Source: Harmothoe impar
Lineage: Eukaryota > Annelida > Polychaeta > Phyllodocida > Polynoidae
Length of the DNA: 64,000 nt
NCBI GenBank assembly: GCA_947462335.1
Contig: OX381705.1
Coordinates: forward strand, 4,578,703 to 4,642,702
Direction of reading: 5' to 3'
The position numbers and the translations under genes are program-made. Positions 23,091-37,900 of the stretch are shown here, piece by piece. Under the pieces are notes generated by a model. That model was not told where the DNA came from. It worked only from the letters and a program-made list of their open reading frames with translations, and made no database searches. Every line of letters starts with the position of its first letter. Position 1 is the first letter of the stretch.

Positions 23091-26000
23091 GGTCAATGCT
23101 CGTTGTAAGGTCAGTGGCATGTACATAGTCACTCCCGAATACAAAGTCCCTCAAAAACACATAGTCAATTCCAAAAATTTAGTCAATCTTAAAAAAAGGG
23201 TCGATTTCAAAGAAGAAGTTAGTCCCAAATGTGAGGTTGATCCAAAATTCCTTTTCAATCTCAGCCATTTGGTCAATACTCCTTGTAAGGTCAATGCCAT
23301 GGACATAGTCACTCCCAAATGCAAAGTCACTCAAAAACACATAGTCAATTCCAAAAATTTAGTCAATCTTGAAAAAAGGGTTGATTTCAAAGAAAAAGTT
23401 AGTCCCAAATATGAGGTTAATCCAAAATTCCTTTTCAATCTCAGCCATTTGGACAATGCTCGTTGTAAGGTCAATGCCATGGACATAGTCACTCCCGAAT
23501 GCAAAGTCACTCAAAAACACATAGTCAATCCCAAAAATTTAGTCAATCTTGAAAATAGTGTTGATTTCAAAGAAGAAGTAAGTCCCAAATGTGAAGTTGA
23601 TGAAAAATTCCTTTTCAATCTCAGCCATTTGGACAATGCTAGTTGTAAGGTCAATGCCATGGACATAGTCACTCCCGAATGCAAAGTCACTCAAAAACTC
23701 ATAGTCAATCAAAACAATTTAGTCAATCTTGAAAAAAGGGTTGATGTCAAAGAGGAAGTTAGTCCCAAATGTGAGGTTAATCCAAAATTCCTTTTCAATC
23801 TCAGCCATTTGGTCAATGCTCATTGTTAGGTCAATGCCATGGACATAGTCACTCCCGAATGCAAAGTCACTCAAAAACACATAGTCAATCCCAAAAGTTT
23901 AGTCAATCTTGAAAAAAGGGACGATTTCAAGGAAGAAGTCAGTCCCAAATGTGAAGTTGATGAAAAATTCCTTTTCAATCTCAGCCATTTGGACAATGCT
24001 CGTTGTAAGGTCAATGCCAGGGACATAGTCACTCCCGAATGCAAAGTCACTCAAAAACACATAGTCAATCCCAAAAGTTTAGTCAATCTTGAAAAAAGGG
24101 ATGATTTCAAAGAAGAAGTTAGTCCCAAATGTGAAGTTGATGAAAAATTCCTTTTCAATCTTAGCCATTTGGTCAATGCTTGTTGTACGGTCAATGCCAT
24201 GGACATAGTCACTCCCGAATGCAAAGTCACTCAAAAACACATAGTCAATCCCAAAAGTTTAGTCAATCTTGAAAAAAGGGATGATTTCAAAGAAGAAGTT
24301 AGTCCCAAATGTGAAGTTGATGAAAAATTCCTTTTCAATCTCAGCCATTTGGTCAATGCTCGTTGTAAGGTCAATGCCATGGACATAGTCACTCCCGAAT
24401 GCAAAGTCACTCAAAAACACATAGTCAATCCCAAAAGTTTAGTCAATCTTGAAAAAAGGCATGATTTCAAGGAAGAAGTCAGTCCCAAATGTGAAGTTGA
24501 TGAAAAATTCCTTTTCAATCTCAGCCATTTCGTCAATACTCCTTGTAAGGTCGATGCCATGGACATAGTCACTCCCGAATGCAAAGTCACTCAAAAACAC
24601 ATAGTCAATTCCAAAAATTTAGTCAATCTTGAAAAAAGGGTTGATTTCAAAGAATAAGTTAGTCCCAAATGTGAGGTTAATCCAAAATTCCTTTTCAATC
24701 TCAGCCATTTGGACAATGCTAGTTGTAAGGTCAATGCCATGGACATAGTCACTCCCGAATGCAAAGTCACTCAAAAAAACATAGTCAATTCCCAAAATTT
24801 AGTCAATCTTGAAAAAAGGGTTAATTTCAATGAAGAAGTTAGTCCCGAATGTGAGGTTGATCCAAAATTCCTTTCAATCTCAGCCATTTGGTCAATGCTC
24901 GTTGTAAGGTCAATGCCATGGACATAGTCACTCCCGAATACAAAGTCACTCAAAAACACATAGTCAATCCCAAAAGTTTAGTCAATCTTGAAAAAAGGCA
25001 TGATTTCAAGGAAGAAGTCAGTCCCAAATGTGAAGTTGATGAAAAATTCCTTTTCAATCTCAGCCATTTGGTCAATGCTCGTTGTAAGGTCAGTGGCATG
25101 TACATAGTCACTCCCGAATACAAAGTCACTCAAAAACACATAGTCAATTCCAAATATTTAGTCAATCTTGAAAAAAGGGTCGATTTCAAAGAAGAAGTTA
25201 GTCCCAAATGTGAGGTTGATCCAAAAGTTCTTTTCAATCTCAGCCATTTGGTCAATACTCCTTGTAAGGTCAATGCCATGGACATAGTCACTCCTGAATT
25301 CAAAGTCACTTAAAAACACATAGTCAATTCCAAAAATTTAGTCAATCTTGAAAAAAGGGTTGATTTCAAAGAAGAAGTTAGTCCCAAATGTGAGGTTAAT
25401 CCAAAATTCCTTTTCAATCTCAGCCATTTGGACAATGCTCGTTGTAAGGTCAATGCCATGGACATAGTCACTCCCAAATGCAAAGTCACTCAAAAACACA
25501 TAGTCAATCCCAAAAGTTTAGTCAATCTTGAAAAAAGGGACGATTTCAAGGAAGAAGTCAGTCCCAAATGTGAAGTTGATGAAAAATTCCTTTTCAATCT
25601 CAGCCATTTGGACAATGCTCGTTGTAAGGTCAACGCCATGGACATAGTCACTCCCGAATGCCAAATCACTCAAAAACACATAGTCAATCCCAAAAATTTA
25701 GTCAATCTTGAAAAAAGGGTTGATTTAAAAGAAGAAGTTAGTCCCAAATGTGAGGTTGATCCAAAATTCCTTTTCAATCTCAGCCATTTGGTCAATGCTC
25801 GTTGTTAGGTCAATGCCATGGACATAGTCACTCCCGAATGCAAAGTCAATCAAAAACACGTAATCAATCCCAAAAATTTAGCCAATCTTGAAAAAAGGGT
25901 TGATTTCAAAGAAGAAGTTAGTCCCAAATGTGAGGTTGATTCAAAATTCCTTTTCAATCTCAGCCATTTGGTCGATGCTCGTTGTAAGGTCAATGCCGTG

Positions 26001-27179
26001 GACATAGTCACTCCCGAATGCAAAGTCACTCAAAAACACATAGTCAATCAAAACAATTTAGTCAATCTTGAAAATAGGGTTGATGTCAAAGAAGAAGTTA
26101 GTCCCAAATGTGAAGTTGATGAAAAATTCCTTTTTTCAATCTCAGCCATTTGGTCAATGCTCGTTGTAAGGTCAATGCCATGGACATAGTCACTCCCGAA
26201 TGCAAAGTCACTCAAAAACACATAGTCAATCCCAAAAATTTAGTCAATCTTGAAAAAAGGGTTGATTTCAAAGAAGAAGTTAGTCCCAAATGTGAGGTTA
26301 ATCCAAAATTCCTTTTCAATCTCAGCCATTTGGTCAATGCTCATTGTTAGGTCAATGCCATGGACATAGTCACTCCCGAATGCAAAGTCACTGAAAAACA
26401 CATAGTCAATCCCAAAAGTTTAGTCAATCTTGAAAAAAGGGATGATTTCAAAGAAGAAGTTAGTCCCAAATGTGAAGTTGATGAAAAATTCCTTTTCAAT
26501 CTCAGCCATTTGGTCAATGCTTGTTGTACGGTCAATGCCATGGACATAGTCACTCCCGAATGCAAAGTCACTCAAAAACACATAGTCAATCCCAAAAGTT
26601 TAGTCAATCTTGAAAAAAGGGTTGATTTCAAAGAAGAAGTTAGTCCCAAATGTGAAGTTGATGAAAAATTCCTTTTCAATCTCAGCCATTTGGTCAATGC
26701 TCGTTGTAAGGTCAATGCCATGAACATAGTCACTCCCGAATGCAAAGTCACTCAAAAACACATAGTCAATCCCAAAAGTTTAGTCAATCTTGAAAAAAGG
26801 GATGATTTCAAGGAAGAAGTCAGTCCCAAATGTGAAGTTGATGAAAAATTCCTTTTCAATCTCAGCCATTTCGTCAATGCTCGTTGTAAGGTCAGTGGCA
26901 TGTACATAGTCACTCCCGAATACAAAGTCACTCAAAAACACATAGTCAATTCCAAAAATTTAGTCAATCTTAAAAAAAGGGTCGATTTCAAAGAAGAAGT
27001 TAGTCCCAAATGTGAGGTTGATCCAAAATTTCTTTTCAATCTCAGCCATTTGGTCAATACTCCTTGTAAGGTCAATGCCATGGACATAGTCACTCCCGAA
27101 TGCAAAGTCACTCAAAAACACATAGTCAATTCCAAAAATTTAGTCAATCTTGAAAAAAGGGTTGATTTCAAAGAATAAG

Positions 27180-30100
27180 TTAGTCCCAAATGTGAGGTTA
27201 ATCCAAAATTCCTTTTCAATCTCAGCCATTTGGACAATGCTAGTTGTAAGGTCAATGCCATGGACATAGTCACTCCCGAATGCAAAGTCACTCAAAAACT
27301 CATAGTCAATCAAAACAATTTAGTCAATCTTGAAAAAAGGGTTGATTTCAAAGAAGAAGTTAGTCCCAAATGTGAAGTTGATGAAAAATTCCTTTTTTCA
27401 ATCTCAGCCATTTGGACAATGCTCGTTGTAAGGTCAATGCCAGGGACATAGTCACTCCCGAATGCAAAGTCACTCAAAAACACATAGTCAATTCCCAAAA
27501 TTTAGTCAATCTTGAAAAAAGGGTTAATTTCAATGAAGAAGTTAGTCCCGAATGTGAGGTTGATCCAAAATTCCTTTCAATCTCAGCCATTTGGTCAATG
27601 CTCGTTGTAAGGTCAATGCCATGGACATAGTCACTCCCAAATGCAAAGTCACTCAAAAACACATAGTCAATCCCAAAAGTTTAGTCAATCTTGAAAAAAG
27701 GGTTGATTTCAAAGAAGAAGTTAGTCCCAAATGTGAAGTTGATGAAAAATTCCTTTTCAATCTCAGCCATTTGGTCAATGCTCGTTGTAAGGTCAATGCC
27801 ATGGACATAGTCACTCCTGAATGCAAAGTCACTCAAAAACACATAGTCAATCCCAAAAGTTTAGTCAATCTTGAAAAAAGGGATGATTTCAAGGAAGAAG
27901 TCAGTCCCAAATGTGAAGTTGATGAAAAATTCCTTTTCAATCTCAGCCATTTCGTCAATGCTCGTTGTAAGGTCAGTGGCATGTACATAGTCACTCCCGA
28001 ATACAAAGTCACTCAAAAACACATAGTCAATTCCAAAAATTTAGTCAATCTTAAAAAAAGGGTCGATTTCAAAGAAGAAGTTAGTCCCAAATGTGAGGTT
28101 GATCCAAAATTTCTTTTCAATCTCAGCCATTTGGTCAATACTCCTTGTAAGGTCAATGCCATGGACATAGTCACTCCCGAATGCAAAGTCACTCAAAAAC
28201 ACATAGTCAATCCCAAAAGTTTAGTCAATCTTGAAAAAAGGGACGATTTCAAGGAAGAAGTCAGTCCCAAATGTGAAGTTGATGAAAAATTCCTTTTCAA
28301 TCTCAGCCATTTGGACAATGCTCGTTGTAAGGTCAATGCCAGGGACATAGTCACTCCCGAATGCAAAGTCACTCAAAAACACATAGTCAATCCCAAAAAT
28401 TTAGTCAATCTTGAAAAAAGGGTCGATTTCAAAGAAGAAGTTAGTCCCAAATGTGAGGTTAATCCAAAATTCCTTTTCAATCTCAGCCATTTGGACAATG
28501 CTCGTTGTAAGGTCACTGCCATGGACATAGTCACTCCCGAATGCAAAGTCACTCAAAAACACATAGTCAATTCCAAAAATTTAGTCAATCTTGAAAAAAG
28601 GGTTGATTTCAAAGAATAAGTTAGTCCCAAATGTGAGGTTAATCCAAAATTCCTTTTCAATCTCAGCCATTTGGACAATGCTAGTTGTAAGGTCAATGCC
28701 ATGGACATAGTCACTCCCGAATGCAAAGTCACTCAAAAACTCATAGTCAATCAAAACAATTTAGTCAATCTTGAAAAAAGGGTTGATGTCAAAGAAGAAG
28801 TTAGTCCCAAATGTGAAGTTGATGAAAAATTCCTTTTTTCAATCTCAGCCATTTGGTCAATGCTCGTTGTGAGGTCAATGCCATGGACATAGTCACTCCC
28901 GAATGCAAAGTCACTCAAAAACACATAGTCAATCCCAAAAATTTAGTCAATCTTGAAAAAAGGGTTGATTTCAAAGAAGAAGTTAGTCCCAAATGTGAGG
29001 TTAATCCAAAATTCCTTTTCAATCTCAGCCATTTGGTCAATGCTCATTGTAAGGTCAATGCCATGGACATAGTCACTCCCGAATGCAAAGTCACTCAAAA
29101 ACACATAGTCAATCCCAAAAGTTTAGTCAATCTTGAAAAAAGGGACGATTTCAAGGAAGAAGTCAGTCCCAAATGTGAAGTTGATGAAAAATTCCTTTTC
29201 AATCTCAGCCATTTGGACAATGCTCGTTGTAAGGTCAATGCCAGGGACATAGTCACTCCCGAATGCAAAGTCACTCAAAAACACATAGTCAATCCCAAAA
29301 GTTTAGTCAATCTTGAAAAAAGTGATGATTTCAAAGAAGAAGTTAGTCCCAAATGTGAAGTTGATGAAAAATTCCTTTGCAATCTTAGCCATTTGGTCAA
29401 TGCTTGTTGTACGGTCAATGCCATGGACATAGTCACTCCCGAATGCAAAGTCACTCAAAAACAGATAGTCAATCCCAAAAGTTTAGTCAATCTTGAAAAA
29501 AGGGATGATTTCAAAGAAGAAGTTAGTCCCAAATGTGAAGTTGATGAAAAATTCCTTTTCAATCTCAGCCATTTGGTCAATGCTCGTTGTAAGGTCAATG
29601 CCATGGACATAGTCACTCCCGAATGCAAAGTCACTCAAAAACACATAGTCAATCCCAAAAGTTTAGTCAATCTTGAAAAAAGGCATGATTTCAAGGAAGA
29701 AGTCAGTCCCAAATGTGAAGTTGATGAAAAATTCCTTTTCAATCTCAGCCATTTCGTCAATACTCCTTGTAAGGTCGATGCCATGGACATAGTCACTCCC
29801 GAATGCAAAGTCACTCAAAAACACATAGTCAATTCCAAAAATTTAGTCAATCTTGAAAAAAGGGTTGATTTCAAAGAATAAGTTAGTCCCAAATGTGAGG
29901 TTAATCCAAAATTCCTTTTCAATCTCAGCCATTTGGACAATGCTAGTTGTAAGGTCAATGCCATGGACATAGTCACTCCCGAATGCAAAGTCACTCAAAA
30001 AAACATAGTCAATTCCCAAAATTTAGTCAATCTTGAAAAAAGGGTTAATTTCAATGAAGAAGTTAGTCCCGAATGTGAGGTTGATCCAAAATTCCTTTCA

Positions 30101-33100
30101 ATCTCAGCCATTTGGTCAATGCTCGTTGTAAGGTCAATGCCATGGACATAGTCACTCCCGAATACAAAGTCACTCAAAAACACATAGTCAATCCCAAAAG
30201 TTTAGTCAATCTTGAAAAAAGGCATGATTTCAAGGAAGAAGTCAGTCCCAAATGTGAAGTTGATGAAAAATTCCTTTTCAATCTCAGCCATTTGGTCAAT
30301 GCTCGTTGTAAGGTCAGTGGCATGTACATAGTCACTCCCGAATACAAAGTCACTCAAAAACACATAGTCAATTCCAAATATTTAGTCAATCTTGAAAAAA
30401 GGGTCGATTTCAAAGAAGAAGTTAGTCCCAAATGTGAGGTTGATCCAAAAGTTCTTTTCAATCTCAGCCATTTGGTCAATACTCCTTGTAAGGTCAATGC
30501 CATGGACATAGTCACTCCTGAATTCAAAGTCACTTAAAAACACATAGTCAATTCCAAAAATTTAGTCAATCTTGAAAAAAGGGTTGATTTCAAAGAAGAA
30601 GTTAGTCCCAAATGTGAGGTTAATCCAAAATTCCTTTTCAATCTCAGCCATTTGGACAATGCTAGTTGTAAGGTCAATGCCATGGACATAGTCACTCCCG
30701 AATGCAAAGTCACTCAAAAACTCATAGTCAATCAAAACAATTTAGTCAATCTTGAAAAAAGGGTTGATTTCAAAGAAGAAGTTAGTCCCAAATGTGAAGT
30801 TGATGAAAAATTCCTTTTTTCAATCTCAGCCATTTGGACAATGCTCGTTGTAAGGTCAATGCCAGGGACATAGTCACTCCCGAATGCAAAGTCACTCAAA
30901 AACACATAGTCAATTCCCAAAATTTAGTCAATCTTGAAAAAAGGGTTAATTTCAATGAAGAAGTTAGTCCCGAATGTGAGGTTGATCCAAAATTCCTTTC
31001 AATCTCAGCCATTTGGTCAATGCTCGTTGTAAGGTCAATGCCATGGACATAGTCACTCCCAAATGCAAAGTCACTCAAAAACACATAGTCAATCCCAAAA
31101 GTTTAGTCAATCTTGAAAAAAGGGTTGATTTCAAAGAAGAAGTTAGTCCCAAATGTGAAGTTGATGAAAAATTCCTTTTCAATCTCAGCCATTTGGTCAA
31201 TGCTCGTTGTAAGGTCAATGCCATGGACATAGTCACTCCTGAATGCAAAGTCACTCAAAAACACATAGTCAATCCCAAAAGTTTAGTCAATCTTGAAAAA
31301 AGGGATGATTTCAAGGAAGAAGTCAGTCCCAAATGTGAAGTTGATGAAAAATTCCTTTTCAATCTCAGCCATTTCGTCAATGCTCGTTGTAAGGTCAGTG
31401 GCATGTACATAGTCACTCCCGAATACAAAGTCACTCAAAAACACATAGTCAATTCCAAAAATTTAGTCAATCTTAAAAAAAGGGTCGATTTCAAAGAAGA
31501 AGTTAGTCCCAAATGTGAGGTTGATCCAAAATTTCTTTTCAATCTCAGCCATTTGGTCAATACTCCTTGTAAGGTCAATGCCATGGACATAGTCACTCCC
31601 GAATGCAAAGCCATTAAAAAACACATAGTCAATCCCAAAAGTTTAGTCAATCTTGAAAAAAGGGACGATTTCAAGGAAGAAGTCAGTCCCAAATGTGAAG
31701 TTGATGAAAAATTCCTTTTCAATCTCAGCCATTTGGACAATGCTCGTTGTAAGGTCAATGCCAGGGACATAGTCACTCCCGAATGCAAAGTCACTCAAAA
31801 ACACATAGTCAATCCCAAAAATTTAGTCAATCTTGAAAAAAGGGTCGATTTCAAAGAAGAAGTTAGTCCCAAATGTGAGGTTAATCCAAAATTCCTTTTC
31901 AATCTCAGCCATTTGGACAATGCTCGTTGTAAGGTCACTGCCATGGACATAGTCACTCCCGAATGCAAAGTCACTCAAAAACACATAGTCAATTCCAAAA
32001 ATTTAGTCAATCTTGAAAAAAGGGTTGATTTCAAAGAATAAGTTAGTCCCAAATGTGAGGTTAATCCAAAATTCCTTTTCAATCTCAGCCATTTGGACAA
32101 TGCTAGTTGTAAGGTCAATGCCATGGACATAGTCACTCCCGAATGCAAAGTCACTCAAAAACTCATAGTCAATCAAAACAATTTAGTCAATCTTGAAAAA
32201 AGGGTTGATGTCAAAGAAGAAGTTAGTCCCAAATGTGAAGTTGATGAAAAATTCCTTTTTTCAATCTCAGCCATTTGGTCAATGCTCGTTGTGAGGTCAA
32301 TGCCATGGACATAGTCACTCCCGAATGCAAAGTCACTCAAAAACACATAGTCAATCCCAAAAATTTAGTCAATCTTGAAAAAAGGGTTGATTTCAAAGAA
32401 GAAGTTAGTCCCAAATGTGAGGTTAATCCAAAATTCCTTTTCAATCTCAGCCATTTGGTCAATGCTCATTGTAAGGTCAATGCCATGGACATAGTCACTC
32501 CCGAATGCAAAGTCACTCAAAAACACATAGTCAATCCCAAAAGTTTAGTCAATCTTGAAAAAAGGGACGATTTCAAGGAAGAAGTCAGTCCCAAATGTGA
32601 AGTTGATGAAAAATTCCTTTTCAATCTCAGCCATTTGGACAATGCTCGTTGTAAGGTCAATGCCAGGGACATAGTCACTCCCGAATGCAAAGTCACTCAA
32701 AAACACATAGTCAATCCCAAAAGTTTAGTCAATCTTGAAAAAAGTGATGATTTCAAAGAAGAAGTTAGTCCCAAATGTGAAGTTGATGAAAAATTCCTTT
32801 GCAATCTTAGCCATTTGGTCAATGCTTGTTGTACGGTCAATGCCATGGACATAGTCACTCCCGAATGCAAAGTCACTCAAAAACAGATAGTCAATCCCAA
32901 AAGTTTAGTCAATCTTGAAAAAAGGGATGATTTCAAAGAAGAAGTTAGTCCCAAATGTGAAGTTGATGAAAAATTCCTTTTCAATCTCAGCCATTTGGTC
33001 AATGCTCGTTGTAAGGTCAATGCCATGGACATAGTCACTCCCGAATGCAAAGTCACTCAAAAACACATAGTCAATCCCAAAAGTTTAGTCAATCTTGAAA

Positions 33101-34020
33101 AAAGGCATGATTTCAAGGAAGAAGTCAGTCCCAAATGTGAAGTTGATGAAAAATTCCTTTTCAATCTCAGCCATTTCGTCAATACTCCTTGTAAGGTCGA
33201 TGCCATGGACATAGTCACTCCCGAATGCAAAGTCACTCAAAAACACATAGTCAATTCCAAAAATTTAGTCAATCTTGAAAAAAGGGTTGATTTCAAAGAA
33301 TAAGTTAGTCCCAAATGTGAGGTTAATCCAAAATTCCTTTTCAATCTCAGCCATTTGGACAATGCTAGTTGTAAGGTCAATGCCATGGACATAGTCACTC
33401 CCGAATGCAAAGTCACTCAAAAAAACATAGTCAATTCCCAAAATTTAGTCAATCTTGAAAAAAGGGTTAATTTCAATGAAGAAGTTAGTCCCGAATGTGA
33501 GGTTGATCCAAAATTCCTTTCAATCTCAGCCATTTGGTCAATGCTCGTTGTAAGGTCAATGCCATGGACATAGTCACTCCCGAATACAAAGTCACTCAAA
33601 AACACATAGTCAATCCCAAAAGTTTAGTCAATCTTGAAAAAAGGCATGATTTCAAGGAAGAAGTCAGTCCCAAATGTGAAGTTGATGAAAAATTCCTTTT
33701 CAATCTCAGCCATTTGGTCAATGCTCGTTGTAAGGTCAGTGGCATGTACATAGTCACTCCCGAATACAAAGTCACTCAAAAACACATAGTCAATTCCAAA
33801 TATTTAGTCAATCTTGAAAAAAGGGTCGATTTCAAAGAAGAAGTTAGTCCCAAATGTGAGGTTGATCCAAAAGTTCTTTTCAATCTCAGCCATTTGGTCA
33901 ATACTCCTTGTAAGGTCAATGCCATGGACATAGTCACTCCTGAATTCAAAGTCACTTAAAAACACATAGTCAATTCCAAAAATTTAGTCAATCTTGAAAA
34001 AAGGGTTGATTTCAAAGAAG
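27180..34020. repeat. Tandem pair of ~3,422-bp higher-order units (19 monomers + 2 bases)
   Basis: Bases of about 27,180-30,600 reappear at about 30,600-34,020 with an offset of 3,422. All variant monomers, stop codons and T-run indels correspond in order. The only clear difference I found is a cluster at about 31,608-31,616 (GCCATTAAAAAACAC versus GTCACTCAAAAACAC). Near identity over 3.4 kb indicates a very recent duplication or an assembly artefact. Confidence 0.8.
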
Positions 34021-34994
34021 AAGTTAGTCCCAAATGTGAGGTTAATCCAAAATTCCTTTTCAATCTCAGCCATTTGGACAATGCTCGTTGTAAGGTCAAT
34101 GCCATGGACATAGTCACTCCCAAATGCAAAGTCACTCAAAAACACATAGTCAATCCCAAAAGTTTAGTCAATCTTGAAAAAAGGGACGATTTCAAGGAAG
34201 AAGTCAGTCCCAAATGTGAAGTTGATGAAAAATTCCTTTTCAATCTCAGCCATTTGGACAATGCTCGTTGTAAGGTCAACGCCATGGACATAGTCACTCC
34301 CGAATGCCAAATCACTCAAAAACACATAGTCAATCCCAAAAATTTAGTCAATCTTGAAAAAAGGGTTGATTTAAAAGAAGAAGTTAGTCCCAAATGTGAG
34401 GTTGATCCAAAATTCCTTTTCAATCTCAGCCATTTGGTCAATGCTCGTTGTTAGGTCAATGCCATGGACATAGTCACTCCCGAATGCAAAGTCAATCAAA
34501 AACACGTAATCAATCCCAAAAATTTAGCCAATCTTGAAAAAAGGGTTGATTTCAAAGAAGAAGTTAGTCCCAAATGTGAGGTTGATTCAAAATTCCTTTT
34601 CAATCTCAGCCATTTGGTCGATGCTCGTTGTAAGGTCAATGCCATGGACATAGTCACTCCCGAATGCAAAGTCACTCAAAAACACATAGTCAATCAAAAC
34701 AATTTAGTCAATCTTGAAAATAGGGTTGATGTCAAAGAAGAAGTTAGTCCCAAATGTGAAGTTGATGAAAAATTCCTTTTTTCAATCTCAGCCATTTGGT
34801 CAATGCTCGTTGTAAGGTCAATGCCATGGACATAGTCACTCCCGAATGCAAAGTCACTCAAAAACACATAGTCAATCCCAAAAATTTAGTCAATCTTGAA
34901 AATAGGGTTGATGTCAAAGAAGAAGTTAGTCCCAAATGTGAGGTTAATCCAAAATTCCTTTTTTCAATCTCAGCCATTTGGTCAATGCTCGTTG

Positions 34995-37900
34995 TAAGGT
35001 CAATGCCATGGACATAGTCACTCCCGAATGCAAAGTCACTGAAAAACACATAGTCAATCCCAAAAATTTAGTCAATCTTGAAAAAAGGGTTGATTTCAAA
35101 GAAGAAGTTAGTCCCAAATGTGAGGTTAATCCAAAATTCCTTTTCAATCTCAGCCATTTGGTCAATGCTCATTGTTAGGTCAATGCCATGGACATAGTCA
35201 CTCCCGAATGCAAAGTCACTGAAAAACACATAGTCAATCCCAAAAGTTTAGTCAATCTTGAAAAAAGGGATGATTTCAAAGAAGAAGTTAGTCCCAAATG
35301 TGAAGTTGATGAAAAATTCCTTTTCAATCTCAGCCATTTGGTCAATGCTCGTTGTAAGGTCAATGCCATGGACATAGTCACTCCCGAATGCAAAGTCACT
35401 CAAAAACACATAGTCAATCCCAAAAGTTTAGTCAATCTTGAAAAAAGGGTTGATTTCAAAGAAGAAGTTAGTCCCAAATGTGAAGTTGATGAAAAATTCC
35501 TTTTCAATCTCAGCCATTTGGTCAATGCTCGTTGTAAGGTCAATGCCATGGACATAGTCACTCCCGAATGCAAAGTCACTCAAAAACACATAGTCAATCC
35601 CAAAAGTTTAGTCAATCTTAAAAAAAGGGTCGATTTCAAAGAAGAAGTTAGTCCCAAATGTGAGGTTGATCCAAAATTTCTTTTCAATCTCAGCCATTTG
35701 GTCAATACTCCTTGTAAGGTCAATGCCATGGACATAGTCACTCCCGAATGCAAAGTCACTCAAAAACACATAGTCAATTCCAAAAATTTAGTCAATCTTG
35801 AAAAAAGGGTTGATTTCAAAGAATAAGTTAGTCCCAAATGTGAGGTTAATCCAAAATTCCTTTTCAATCTCAGCCATTTGGACAATGCTAGTTGTAAGGT
35901 CAATGCCATGGACATAGTCACTCCCGAATGCAAAGTCACTCAAAAACTCATAGTCAATCAAAACAATTTAGTCAATCTTGAAAAAAGGGTTGATTTCAAA
36001 GAAGAAGTTAGTCCCAAATGTGAAGTTGATGAAAAATTCCTTTTTTCAATCTCAGCCATTTGGACAATGCTCGTTGTAAGGTCAATGCCAGGGACATAGT
36101 CACTCCCGAATGCAAAGTCACTCAAAAAAACATAGTCAATTCCCAAAATTTAGTCAATCTTGAAAAAAGGGTTAATTTCAATGAAGAAGTTAGTCCCGAA
36201 TGTGAGGTTGATCCAAAATTCCTTTCAATCTCAGCCATTTGGTCAATGCTCGTTGTAAGGTCAATGCCATGGACATAGTCACTCCCAAATGCAAAGTCAC
36301 TCAAAAACACATAGTCAATCCCAAAAGTTTAGTCAATCTTGAAAAAAGGGTTGATTTCAAAGAAGAAGTTAGTCCCAAATGTGAAGTTGATGAAAAATTC
36401 CTTTTCAATCTCAGCCATTTGGTCAATGCTCGTTGTAAGGTCAATGCCATGGACATAGTCACTCCTGAATGCAAAGTCACTCCAAAACACATAGTCAATC
36501 CCAACAGTTTAGTCAATCTTGAAAAAAGGGATGATTTCAAGGAAGAAGTCAGTCCCAAATGTGAAGTTGATGAAAAATTCCTTTTCAATCTCAGCCATTT
36601 CGTCAATGCTCGTTGTAAGGTCAGTGGCATGTACATAGTCACTCCCGAATACAAAGTCACTCAAAAACACATAGTCAATTCCAAAAATTTAGTCAATCTT
36701 AAAAAAAGGGTCGATTTCAAAGAAGAAGTTAGTCCCAAATGTGAGGTTGATCCAAAATTTCTTTTCAATCTCAGCCATTTGGTCAATACTCCTTGTAAGG
36801 TCAATGCCATGGACATAGTCACTCCCGAATGCAAAGTCACTCAAAAACACATAGTCAATCCCAAAAGTTTAGTCAATCTTGAAAAAAGGGACGATTTCAA
36901 GGAAGAAGTCAGTCCCAAATGTGAAGTTGATGAAAAATTCCTTTTCAATCTCAGCCATTTGGACAATGCTCGTTGTAAGGTCAATGCCAGGGACATAGTC
37001 ACTCCCGAATGCAAAGTCACTCAAAAACACATAGTCAATCCCAAAAATTTAGTCAATCTTGAAAAAAGGGTCGATTTCAAAGAAGAAGTTAGTCCCAAAT
37101 GTGAGGTTAATCCAAAATTCCTTTTCAATCTCAGCCATTTGGACAATGCTCGTTGTAAGGTCACTGCCATGGACATAGTCACTCCCGAATGCAAAGTCAC
37201 TCAAAAACACATAGTCAATTCCAAAAATTTAGTCAATCTTGAAAAAAGGGTTGATTTCAAAGAATAAGTTAGTCCCAAATGTGAGGTTAATCCAAAATTC
37301 CTTTTCAATCTCAGCCATTTGGACAATGCTAGTTGTAAGGTCAATGCCATGGACATAGTCACTCCCGAATGCAAAGTCACTGAAAAACACATAGTCAATC
37401 CCAAAAATTTAGTCAATCTTGAAAAAAGGGTTGATTTCAAAGAAGAAGTTAGTCCCAAATGTGAGGTTAATCCAAAATTCCTTTTCAATCTCAGCCATTT
37501 GGTCAATGCTCATTGTTAGGTCAATGCCATGGACATAGTCACTCCCGAATGCAAAGTCACTGAAAAACACATAGTCAATCCCAAAAGTTTAGTCAATCTT
37601 GAAAAAAGGGATGATTTCAAAGAAGAAGTTAGTCCCAAATGTGAAGTTGATGAAAAATTCCTTTTCAATCTCAGCCATTTGGTCAATGCTCGTTGTAAGG
37701 TCAATGCCATGGACATAGTCACTCCCGAATGCAAAGTCACTCAAAAACACATAGTCAATCCCAAAAGTTTAGTCAATCTTGAAAAAAGGGTTGATTTCAA
37801 AGAAGAAGTTAGTCCCAAATGTGAAGTTGATGAAAAATTCCTTTTCAATCTCAGCCATTTGGTCAATGCTCGTTGTAAGGTCAATGCCATGGACATAGTC

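Noticed and set aside
31435..31794. 119-codon minus-strand ORFs in the 180-bp array (also 36301-36660)
   Set aside because: They are reverse-frame shadows of the same monomer. Their existence supports the view that open frames here are compositional.
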